Shown here: positions 6,738 through 12,137 of the stretch, piece after piece
How positions within the stretch are numbered: the stretch's first letter is position 1
Layout: each line of letters begins with the position of its first letter
Source of the DNA: Baffinella frigidus
Lineage: Eukaryota > Cryptophyceae > Cryptomonadales > Baffinellaceae
Direction: 5' to 3'
DNA: 13,272 nt
Assembly: GCA_026770585.1 (NCBI GenBank)
Contig: MU647785.1
Location: 32,303 to 45,574 of the forward strand
The notes under the pieces: generated by a model
What the model was told of the DNA's origin: nothing
Databases searched by the model: none
What the model saw: the letters and a program-made list of their open reading frames with translations, nothing else
Position numbers and translations under genes: made by a program

Positions 6738-6776
6738 GTACGAAGCTTCGTACACCGGTACGAGGCTCGTACGAAG
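6738..6776. repeat. GTACGAAGC palindrome cluster 2
   Basis: GTACGAAGCTTCGTAC (16 bp exact palindrome) is followed by ACCGGT, then GTACGAGGCTCGTACGAAG, a near palindrome. Same motif family as 6546-6600. Confidence 0.85.
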
Positions 6777-6842
6777 GTCAATTTTGAGCTCAAGGTGCAG
6801 TTCTTTGCCCCCATTTTGACCCGTCAATTCGTGCCCATCCCT

Positions 6843-6980
6843 TCGTACGAGCTCGTACGAGGCTCGTACATGTGTACATCTACCAGCTCGTACATGTACA
6901 CATGTACGAGCTGGTAGAATCTTCTAGACATTTCTGGACATTTCTGTACGAAGCTTCGTACATTTCTGTACGAAGCTTCG
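6843..6980. repeat. GTACGAGC palindrome cluster 3 with an 18 bp-arm cruciform
   Basis: CGTACGAGCTCGTACG begins the block. The left arm 6880-6897 (CTACCAGCTCGTACATGT) and the right arm 6900-6917 are exact reverse complements with a two-base centre. Downstream, CATTTCTGTACGAAGCTTCG occurs twice in tandem (about 6939 and 6961), preceded by a shorter ACATTTCTGG unit. Confidence 0.87.
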
Positions 6981-7103
6981 GTCGTAGAGTTTGTGACTTG
7001 TTTTCCTTGTTTTTATGGGGCCCTTTAGGGCCTTCTAGGCAACTGCACGGGCGTCAGCATAAATTTCTGTGGTTTCGCAGGCCAAGTCTATCCTTCCGTT
7101 GAG

Positions 7104-7265
7104 TTTGTACCTGAAAAGTCCATCTAAACGTAACCGAAATGCGTGAATATGAATTTCGGAGTGTGTCTTCGCGGTCCTGTGTCGCAGGCGCGCGCGCATC
7201 CGGTTTTGTACCTGGTCACGTCCTGGTTTTGTACCAGAAAAGTCCACTCGACCGGATTTCCGGTC
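7104..7265 (+). repeat. TTTGTACC(T/A)GAAAAGTCCA repeats and GACCGG hairpin
   Basis: TTTGTACCTGAAAAGTCCA at 7104-7122 recurs as TTTGTACCAGAAAAGTCCA at 7228-7246, and TTTTGTACCTGG occurs at 7203-7214. GACCGGA-TT-TCCGGTC (7250-7265) is an exact hairpin. The GTACC motifs resemble those in the left foldback, so this may be another relic of that family. No gene is seen in 6981-7475. Confidence 0.6.
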
Positions 7266-7475
7266 GTTTCTGAGTTGGAAAGGACCTTCCACGAGAGTCG
7301 TGATCCATTTCTTGACCGGAACCAGACGTTTTCGAACGGTCACGTCCAAGTTCAAACGTTGGAACGGGCAGACGGAGATTTCCGTGATACCATGTCCTAC
7401 AGGCTGTCGCGTCCACCCTTTTCGAAAAAAAAAGCCCCCCGCAGGGGCCGCCGGAGGCCTAAACTTTAAGGGCGA

Positions 7476-7602
7476 CGCCCGAAAATCTCAACACCACCCC
7501 CAAACCCCCTGCGGCGCAAGCGAGGCGAAGAATCGCCGGGCAGGCGATTCTTCGCCGAGCCAGCCGCAGGGGGTTTGGGGGTGGTGTTGAGATTTTTGGG
7601 CG
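7476..7602. mobile_element. 127 bp near-perfect hairpin element
   Basis: The 40 bp left arm (7476-7515, ending ACCCCCTGCGGC) and right arm (7563-7602, starting GCCGCAGGGGGT) are complementary at 39 of 40 positions. A second inner stem, GGCGAAGAATCGCC (7524-7537) with GGCGATTCTTCGCC (7543-7556), surrounds GGGCA. Small unequal internal loops (8 and 6 bases) separate the stems. This could be a MITE or an RNA hairpin source; its ends do not match families 1 or 2 and no flanking duplication is clear. Confidence 0.85.
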
Positions 7603-7629
7603 GAGCGAGCCCAGCCGGCAGGCTCCCGC

Positions 7630-8028
7630 GTGACACGAAATTCACTATGTGGCTTGCCTCTGACTTCAAAAGGGCCCCCAGGCCAGAGCCGTGCTCTTCT
7701 TCATCCTTTTTTATTTGAGATAAAAAGTCGTGACTGCATCGCGCCTGTGCCCGACTGTGTCTATTTTGTAAAGAAAGGCGTCACGGACAATTCACGGACC
7801 TGTCACGGGCCAAAAATTACCCAAGAGCTGCCAAAGATCGGCAAAGATCTCGGGTTTCGCGACACGAACAAAGATAAACGTTTTATAAAACATGTCACGA
7901 TGCTTGACATCTCGAAGCCCGAGAAAAGCCACGAGATGAATTACGAGATGAAGAATCGCGTAAAATCCGTGGGCGAGATTTTCAGTTCCGTGCCTAGTTT
8001 ACCACCATGCCTCCCTTATTTTTTGTAA
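7630..8028 (+). CDS. Weak candidate coding stretch, unknown protein
   Basis: The frame is open from 7591 to the TAA at 8026-8028, but it has no ATG near its beginning (GTG at 7630; the first in-frame ATG is about 90 codons in), so in a eukaryote it could only be an exon or chance. Codons from about 7735 onward give a Lys/Glu/Asp-rich polar sequence (for example KIGKDLGFRDTNKDKRF) that looks more protein-like than other frames here. I recognise no domain. The first part overlaps the arm of the 7476-7602 hairpin, arguing against a start there. An acceptor somewhere in 7680-7740 is possible but not evident. Confidence 0.2.
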   Translation: MTRNSLCGLPLTSKGPPGQSRALLHPFLFEIKSRDCIAPVPDCVYFVKKGVTDNSRTCHGPKITQELPKIGKDLGFRDTNKDKRFIKHVTMLDISKPEKSHEMNYEMKNRVKSVGEIFSSVPSLPPCLPYFL

Positions 8029-8361
8029 TAGGTTATTGGAGAGGGGGGCATTGTCAGACCCCTCGCCCAACCACGTCCAAAAATGCCACCAAAATGGCGA
8101 GGTCACGCCGAGGTGCAAATCGTCGCAAAAATTATTAGAAGATCTTTTTGAAGAGGCCGATCTTCGATGTCTTCGATCTTATCTTCTCCATTCATAATAC
8201 ATGTAAACGACCCCCAAACACACAAAATAACCGACATTTATAAATGCGTCTGCTCTTTTCATCTATTTTATCTATTTCCGCGAACACGAACCCCCATCGT
8301 CCGTTTATTCAATGTACGTAAGCGTCTCTTTTGCTCTAGGGAATCTCTAGGGTGTTTTTAA
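8029..8361. other. AT-rich stretch before the coding region
   Basis: No gene seen. Base composition is AT-rich from about 8130, with CATTTATAAATG near 8235 and TATTTTATCTATTT near 8266. It could hold a promoter or an intron for the downstream open frame. TCTAGGGTGTTTTTAAGTTAGCAAG just before 8371 resembles a 3' splice site. CTTCGAT occurs twice near 8161-8177. Confidence 0.4.
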
Positions 8362-8429
8362 GTTAGCAAGGCGTCGTCTGCCCCTAAACGAGAAAAACCA
8401 ATTGACATTTTTTTTACACGAGCTGGACC

Positions 8430-8475
8430 CATACGAGCTACGAGCTCGGAGCTACGAGCTCGTACGAGCTCGTAC
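8430..8475. repeat. GTACGAGC palindrome cluster 4
   Basis: TACGAGCTACGAGCTCGGAG and CTACGAGCTCGTACGAGCTC continue the motif family of 6546-6980. Here it lies within the open frame that leads into 8497, reading as Arg/Ala/Ser-rich residues, so it is either a repeat inside a coding exon or an untranslated leader. Confidence 0.8.
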
Positions 8476-8496
8476 CGAAGACCTCGCACAAGCTTG

Positions 8497-9228
8497 ATGG
8501 AGGGGGGTGCAGGGAGTATGGGAGGGGGTGGAGGAAGCAAGGGGGGGCAGGGTTGGGTCCCGTCAGATGAGTCTGGAGCTGAGTCAAAGGCCACACTTTT
8601 AGGGCCCGTGCCCGGACCGGGTTGGCACGCGCACGCAGCTTCCGGGGCGGAAGTTGGGCAACAGGGAATCGACCTGGCTGCGGCGCGTGCTTACCTCATG
8701 AGGCAGGAGGGGAGGGGCCCAAAGGAGAAAAGAGCGTCGCAGTTGCAAGGGCAAGCATCTGCAACATCGCAGATGTTTGCCCTTCCCTCGAAAATGCTTC
8801 CCACATCCATGCCAGGCATAGGGGGGTACGGACTCGGCCTCGGTCTTCCTATGCAGGTTGTGCAACAACCAGCCGGGCAGCCGGGCGGGACGGTGCCGGG
8901 AGGGCACCCAGGTTTGTTTGGGGGTCAAAGCACGATCTCTGGAATGCTGGGTCCTGGATGGGGTGGGGTGGTGGGGGTAAACGTACCCTCCGAGCCGCCC
9001 TTACAGCAGATCGTGCACCAATCGGCCTCATCAGCATCAGAACCAGCAGCCGCGATCGTGTCGCAGTCCAAGCTGTCAGCCAAGGCCGCTTCAGAGATCT
9101 ACGCTTTCCGACCCCCGCGCACAGGCGTGACCCGCTCCCCACACCAACTCGCCTGCGCCCCCAAAACAGCGAGGCTCGCTTGCGTCCCACCCTACCCCCG
9201 ACTGGCATCACAGACGCCCCTGCTCTGA
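8497..9228 (+). CDS. Probable coding exon: Gly/Pro/Gln/Ser-rich protein of unknown family
   Basis: The longest open frame in the window; the stop is TGA at 9226-9228. The ATG at 8497 is the first in frame after the palindrome cluster, but the frame is open back to 8362, reading ASSAPKREKPIDIFFTRAG before it, so an upstream exon start is possible. The protein has a poly-Gly start (MGGGGGSKGGQGW), a charged stretch with QGIDLAAARAYLMRQEGRG near residues 56-74, a Gly/Leu/Pro/Gln-rich centre (GGYGLGLGLPMQVVQQP) and an Ala/Ser-rich end (HQSASSASEPAAAIVSQ). That bias suggests intrinsic disorder, as in many RNA-binding or transcription proteins, but no domain is seen. The overlapping frame 8622-9245 is Arg-rich and looks like its shadow. 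The last 30 or so residues may be intron read-through, see 9125-9314. Confidence 0.5.
   Translation: MEGGAGSMGGGGGSKGGQGWVPSDESGAESKATLLGPVPGPGWHAHAASGAEVGQQGIDLAAARAYLMRQEGRGPKEKRASQLQGQASATSQMFALPSKMLPTSMPGIGGYGLGLGLPMQVVQQPAGQPGGTVPGGHPGLFGGQSTISGMLGPGWGGVVGVNVPSEPPLQQIVHQSASSASEPAAAIVSQSKLSAKAASEIYAFRPPRTGVTRSPHQLACAPKTARLACVPPYPRLASQTPLL
8747..8784. repeat. Hairpin inside the coding exon
   Basis: AAGGGCAAGCATCTGC (8747-8762) and GCAGATGTTTGCCCTT (8769-8784) pair at 15 of 16 positions around AACATC. In mRNA it would be a strong stem, with one G-U pair possible. Confidence 0.75.
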
Positions 9229-9314
9229 CGTTGTCGCTTAGGTAGGCACGCTCCACTGACGTTCTCCCATCTGACGTTCTCGTGCTCACGTTCTCCACAC
9301 ACTCTCCTCCGCAG
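9125..9314 (+). other. Candidate intron (GC-AG)
   Basis: CTCTCCTCCGCAG ends at 9314 and is a good polypyrimidine-AG acceptor. CTGAC branch-point-like sequences lie at 9225, 9256 and 9271. A donor at ACAG|GCGTGA (9124/9125) would splice in phase: the last G of the upstream exon plus GG makes Gly, joining ...FRPPRTG to ANGQFNAADG.... GC donors are uncommon in most lineages but frequent in dinoflagellates. AG|GTAGGC at 9240/9241 is a better-looking donor but lies past the stop in this frame. The call is inference only. Confidence 0.3.
9256..9295 (+). repeat. ~15 bp repeats of CTGACGTTCTC
   Basis: CTGACGTTCTC occurs at 9256-9266 and 9271-9281, with CTCACGTTCTC at 9285-9295 and CTGACGTTGTC at 9225-9235. 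The repeats lie in the putative intron, just before its acceptor. Confidence 0.75.
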
Positions 9315-9421
9315 GGGCAAACGGGCAGTTCAACGCCGCCGACGGCCCAAGCCCGACGGTCCTCGGAGGAATGGTCACTTCTGCCGCACCCCTCTGCTGC
9401 CTTGCGTCCCGTCCCGCGTAG
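9315..9421 (+). CDS. Candidate terminal exon of the 8497 gene
   Basis: Following the acceptor, the frame starting GCA AAC at 9317 gives 34 residues (ANGQFNAADGPSPTVLGGMV then TSAAPLCCLASRPA) and a TAG at 9419-9421. The composition (Gly, Ala, Pro, Ser) agrees with the upstream exon. Its length and the non-standard donor make this tentative. Confidence 0.3.
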
Positions 9422-9484
9422 GAGGATTGTTCCGGGCTGCCGCGCCCCTCCGCTGCGTGGCGTCCCGTCTAGATCCCGCGTGGG
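9363..9484 (+). repeat. Imperfect tandem duplication, ~60 bp unit
   Basis: CTGCCGCACCCCTCTGCTGC followed by CTTGCGTCCCGTCCCGCGTAG (9381-9421) recurs as CTGCCGCGCCCCTCCGCTGC followed by GTGGCGTCCCGTC plus TAGATCCCGCGTGG (about 9438-9484). GGAGGAATGGT/GGAGGATTGTT precedes each. The putative terminal exon and stop codon lie in the first unit; an extra TAGAT in the second unit separates the two. Confidence 0.75.
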
Positions 9485-9776
9485 TTACGTGTGCAGGAGG
9501 GTGGATCCTACGCAGCAGAGGCGTGCGAGAACGCTGTTTGTGTGGGATGTACTTTCGATTCCCAGCGAGCTCCTGGCTGTGAAAGTGGCTGAAACGTGGG
9601 GGGGGGGGGTGGGCGTGGCAGTACGGAGTGACAAGTAAGGTCGTGCGCGACATCTGGAATCGAGTCACATGGGTCCGTGCCCTTTCAACCATTCCCACAC
9701 CCACCCGGACCGCACAGCGGGCTACGAAGGGGGTTTCGGCCCATTTCGGGCCGACTTTCCGTTACCTTATCCAAAT
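9422..9776. other. Unassigned sequence with G12 tract
   Basis: Beyond the tandem duplication no repeat or gene is supported. A run of 12 G lies at 9598-9609 after GAAACGT. GGCCCATTTCGGGCC at about 9739-9753 can form a small hairpin. Confidence 0.5.
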
Positions 9777-9845
9777 GAACCCCCCTAAGTCCCTACGCTA
9801 TTGCCTACCGTAGGGTCGTATTTCTTATCGCTCATGGGTTATTCA
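9777..9845 (-). repeat. Dispersed repeat with CCTACCGTAGGG core, copy 2
   Basis: The reverse complement aligns along its full length to 1347-1414 (68 against 69 bases). The ends GAACCCCCCTA and GGGTTATTCA and the CCTACCGTAGGG centre (9804-9815) are conserved, so both ends of the repeat unit are probably defined. Confidence 0.8.
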
Positions 9846-10035
9846 CGAGATCCCTTGGAAGTCTGCAGTGTGGCGCACGCCCGAACACCGCTCGCTACTC
9901 GCCTCCCCACCTGCAACGAACACCCACCATTTTCCAATCTGAGGTTTTCGAAAAGGCTCCAGTGATTATGGCTGACAAACGGGGGGTAAACTTGCAGGTG
10001 AAAGCGACCAAGGCCCTGTGGACCCCTGAAGAGCT

Positions 10036-10262
10036 CTCAGCACACGAGGAGCTTTCGTCGCGGTCAGCCCACCTTATCCTTGCCAACTGCCGCCCTATCC
10101 TCGCCAACTGCCGCCCTATCCTTGCCAACTGCCGCCCTATCCTTGCCAACTGCCGCCCTATCCTTGCCAACTGCCGCCCTATCGTTGCCAACTGCCGCCC
10201 TATCCTTGCCAACTGCCGCCCTATCCTGCCACTCAGCAAACCAGGAGCTTTCGTCGCGGTCA
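10036..10262 (+). repeat. Minisatellite flanked by 31 bp direct repeats
   Basis: CTCAGCA..C.AGGAGCTTT then CGTCGCGGTCA occurs at 10036-10066 and 10232-10262 with 29 of 31 identical bases. The 21 bp array lies between them. This looks like a duplication that flanks or contained the minisatellite, or a direct repeat prone to recombinational loss of the array. Confidence 0.85.
10075..10230 (+). repeat. 21 bp minisatellite, 7 units plus a partial
   Basis: Seven units of TATCC(T/G)(T/C)GCCAACTGCCGCCC run from 10075 to 10221, followed by a partial unit. Only three single-base variants interrupt identity, so the array is young. Because 21 is a multiple of three, several frames on both strands stay open (ILANCRP on plus, RIGRQLA on minus), which creates 112 and 127 codon frames that I do not regard as genes. 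Confidence 0.92.
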
Positions 10263-10680
10263 CCCCCCCACCAGCCACCCGAAGTTTACCAAATCGGTAG
10301 GATTACCCTGTAGTAACTTTCACAGGAGGTACACTTCCAGACGTGTACCTCTGGAGGGGGGGGGAATGAGTCAACTCCAGTCCGATCTGGTTCACTTCAG
10401 GTGGTTGCCCCCTCCCCCTGCCCCACCCACACGCACCCCCAAGCACCTCCACCGTTCTAGTCACGAGCGTAGAAGAGCGGTGTGCAGAGAAGATGTGCGC
10501 CGAAATGACTTAGAAATGGTAAAAATCGGCGTTTCAAAGTCGACTTTTTGTGTACCAGAACCGTGAACTTTTACCGTTGTTTTAAAAACACCGGCAGCCA
10601 ACTTCTCTGCACGCTGCCCCTTATCCAGGCATCTCAGTTGATACTTTCAACAGCCCTTCGCGAATCAACGGGTTCGTCCA
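10263..10680. other. Unassigned sequence
   Basis: A weak hairpin AGGTACAC/GTGTACCT occupies 10327-10350, followed by a run of nine G. CCCCCTCCCCCTGCCCC near 10408 is a C-rich tract. CGACTTTTTGTGTACCAGAA near 10540 resembles the TTTTGTACCAGAAAAG motif at 7227. No coding evidence. Confidence 0.45.
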
Positions 10681-10762
10681 CTCGAGGCTGGAAGAGGGAG
10701 TATTTTAAATGTAGGGTTGTTAAATTTAGTACCAGTCACGGGCAGGCGTGGTCACGTTGCTC
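10681..10762 (+). repeat. Dispersed copy of the left-foldback repeat
   Basis: CTCGAGGCTGGAAGAGGGAG at 10681 resembles the CTCGAGAATGCTGGAGGATC start of 1062-1137, and 10709-10762 aligns without gaps to 2247-2300 (44 of 54). It thus joins two parts that are separate in the left foldback. Confidence 0.75.
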
Positions 10763-10787
10763 AAGTTATACCTTGAGCAACGTGACC
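10750..10787. repeat. Perfect 16 bp-arm hairpin
   Basis: GGTCACGTTGCTCAAG (10750-10765) and CTTGAGCAACGTGACC (10772-10787) are exact reverse complements around TTATAC, with partial extension (GGCGT against AACGCC). The left arm belongs to the dispersed repeat, so a piece of that repeat has been duplicated head to head. Confidence 0.85.
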
Positions 10788-11108
10788 AAACGCCTCTATC
10801 TGTGTGAAAATTACTACACTCTTCTTCACTCGTAAAAGAATGACTGTTTTAAAATAGTCACACTTCTAGCCTCGAGTGGTCGTTCCAGGAAAGCGCTCCA
10901 CCCATGTTTTTATATTTCAAGTCAAGACATCTGCTATACATTCCGTTGAAGTCAAGACATCCACTGTACATTGCTTTCCTGGCACAGAACGATGCCTGCG
11001 CTACATATGATGCATTTGTTCAGGGTGTATGAGCCTACTAATTCTGAAAATGACTTTTGACATAAAGTGACTTTTGGGGACGGTACATGAGAGGACAGCA
11101 GCAGGAGC
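10788..11108 (+). repeat. AAGTCAAGACATC direct repeat in otherwise unassigned sequence
   Basis: AAGTCAAGACATCTGCTATA followed by CATT (10919-10942) recurs 30 bp downstream (10949-10972) with 21 of 24 identities. TTTAAAATAGTCA and similar AT-rich sequence flank it. No gene is seen in this interval. Confidence 0.6.
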
Positions 11109-11175
11109 GGTCCACTTAGTAGAGTGCGGTCCACTTAGTGGACTTCGGTCCACTTAGTGGACCGCACTAAGTGGA
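11109..11175. repeat. GGTCCACTTAGTGGACC palindrome cluster
   Basis: Four copies of a GTCCACTTAGTGGAC-type palindrome or half-site lie in 67 bp. AGTGCGGTCCACTTAGTGGA(C) at 11123-11143 and its inverted partner at 11148-11168 differ only at the central base and are separated by TTCG. The layout suggests repeated head-to-head duplication of a small palindrome. Confidence 0.85.
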
Positions 11176-11189
11176 TCACTCCCAGTACA

Positions 11190-11390
11190 CCACTCGGTGG
11201 GCTACGGATCCGACAAGGCCCTCAGATCTGAGGGCCTGTCACGTGATCAAATGTGGTCACGTGATCAAATGTGTACCATAAAAGGCCTTTTCATCAAGTC
11301 AAGTCAAGTGCCAGAAAAGGCCTTTTCGTCAAAGTCCATTTTCTCGGGGAAAGTTGATTTTTTAAAAGAGGTTTGTAGTCCACCGAGTGG
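11190..11390. mobile_element. 201 bp foldback candidate
   Basis: CCACTCGGTGGGCTAC (11190-11205) and GTAGTCCACCGAGTGG (11375-11390) pair at 15 of 16 positions and may be terminal inverted repeats. Inside are an exact 20 bp palindrome (11217-11236), TCACGTGATCAAATGTG twice (11239 and 11257), and AAAAGGCCTTTTC twice (11279 and 11316). A related GTAGTCCACCGTGTGG occurs alone near 6029. No flanking duplication was identified. Confidence 0.6.
11217..11236. repeat. Exact 20 bp palindrome
   Basis: GGCCCTCAGATCTGAGGGCC is its own reverse complement, and GACAA/TGTC extends it with one unpaired base. It may act as a cruciform or as a dimer binding site. Confidence 0.85.
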
Positions 11391-11429
11391 CTTGATTGTT
11401 TAGTGCTGGAGCACCTGACGAGCGCCACA

Positions 11430-11502
11430 CAATTTGAACTTGTTTGAGTTTGAATTGGTTTGAATTTGAACTTATTTGAGTGTGATTTGAGTTGGTTTGT
11501 GT
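11430..11502 (+). repeat. TTTGAA/TTTGAG low-complexity tract
   Basis: TTTGAACTTGTTTGAGTTTG and further TTTGAATTTG-like units make an irregular 6 bp-type repeat. Confidence 0.75.
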
Positions 11503-11546
11503 CCTAGATAAGTAGGATGTACCCACCCCCTCTCCCGGAGCGCAAC

Positions 11547-11622
11547 GTTGACAGAGCGGACCCCGCCCCTGTCAACTTAATGTCCGGCAACTTAACGATC
11601 CCAGGGGTCCGCAAATGTCAAC
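11547..11622. repeat. Inverted repeat with GTTGACA ends
   Basis: GTTGACAGAGCGGACCCC (11547-11564) mirrors GGGGTCCGCAAATGTCAAC (11604-11622) with a few mismatches. GTCAACTTAA and GGCAACTTAACG lie between them and echo the TTAAGTTGAC motif of the left foldback. Confidence 0.7.
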
Positions 11623-11640
11623 CTGACCCCATCTAGTCAG

Positions 11641-11678
11641 CAGGTCACGTGTCCCGTCCCCCCCAGGTCACGTGTCCC
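11641..11678 (+). repeat. CAGGTCACGTGTCCC direct repeat
   Basis: The exact 15 bp sequence occurs at 11641-11655 and 11664-11678, a 23 bp period separated by a C tract. It contains the E-box-like CACGTG. Confidence 0.7.
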
Positions 11679-11819
11679 ATTGACCAGAATGAAAAAAAAG
11701 TGACGGGATAAAAAAACAAATGCGCTCATGCACCACGTGCGTGGGTACGCAGCGTGTTTAGGCTGGACGTGACTGGTACTAATTGAGTGTGTCTCGGAGA
11801 CGTGACCGGTACGAAAAAT

Positions 11820-11899
11820 CTAAACCCTGGGGGGTCAAGGGGTGCCTCACTCCTGAACACTAAACCCTGGGTTTTCAGGGATGGCTCAACCCTAAACCC
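11820..11899 (+). repeat. Two 40 bp units beginning CTAAACCCTGG
   Basis: Units at 11820-11859 and 11860-11899 share CTAAACCCTGGG, GTCA/TTCAGGG and GCCTCA/GGCTCA. CTAAACCC is the telomere-like motif, and the block leads directly into the 9 bp array. Confidence 0.65.
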
Positions 11900-12133
11900 G
11901 TTAGATCCTTTAGGTCCGTAAGCTCCTTTAGGTCCTTTAGGTCCTTAAGGTCCATAAGGTTCTTTAGGTCCTGAAGGTCCGTTAGGTCCTTTAGGTCCCT
12001 TAGGTCCTTTAGGTCCTTTAGATCCTTAAGGTTCTTTAGGTCCGTTAGGTCCGTGAGGTCCTGTAAGTCCTTCAGGTGCTTCAGGTCCTGTAGGCCCTTC
12101 GGGTCCTTCGGGTCCTTTGGGTCCTTAAGATTA
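11900..12133 (-). repeat. 9 bp repeat, 26 units in perfect register
   Basis: Twenty-six units of NNN-AGGTCC (typical GTCCTTTAG) run without any insertion or deletion. AGGTCC is nearly constant while the three preceding bases vary. On the minus strand the array lies in a 121-codon frame (11875-12240) and reads as repeated Asp-Leu-Lys/Thr/Gln. Any base at the third variable position still encodes Leu, so that part of the variation is silent, but the other two positions change the residue. The unit resembles the telomere motif CCTAAA and occurs in pairs at 5209-5230 and 6627-6646. It may be a minisatellite or part of a real repetitive protein; I favour minisatellite. Confidence 0.85.
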
Positions 12134-12137
12134 GTTT

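Noticed and set aside
6771-6796. Resemblance to a dinoflagellate spliced leader (ATTTTGAGCTCAAG)
   Set aside because: Only the ATTTTG-GCTCAAG core is similar, with an extra base, and the expected leader start and a downstream GT donor are absent; GAGCTC is part of the palindrome style here.
6219-6827. 202-codon minus-strand frame
   Set aside because: It runs through the right half of a MITE, the GTACGA palindromes and a GGTCCTTTA repeat; its sequence is a translation of those repeats.
8622-9245. 207-codon plus-strand frame overlapping the 8497 gene
   Set aside because: Arg-rich composition and lower-quality residue pattern are typical of a shadow of the GC-rich coding frame.
9895-10300. Overlapping frames of 112 codons (plus) and 127 codons (minus) with 7-residue repeats
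   Set aside because: They arise because the 21 bp minisatellite is free of stops in several frames on both strands; outside the array neither has a protein-like signature.
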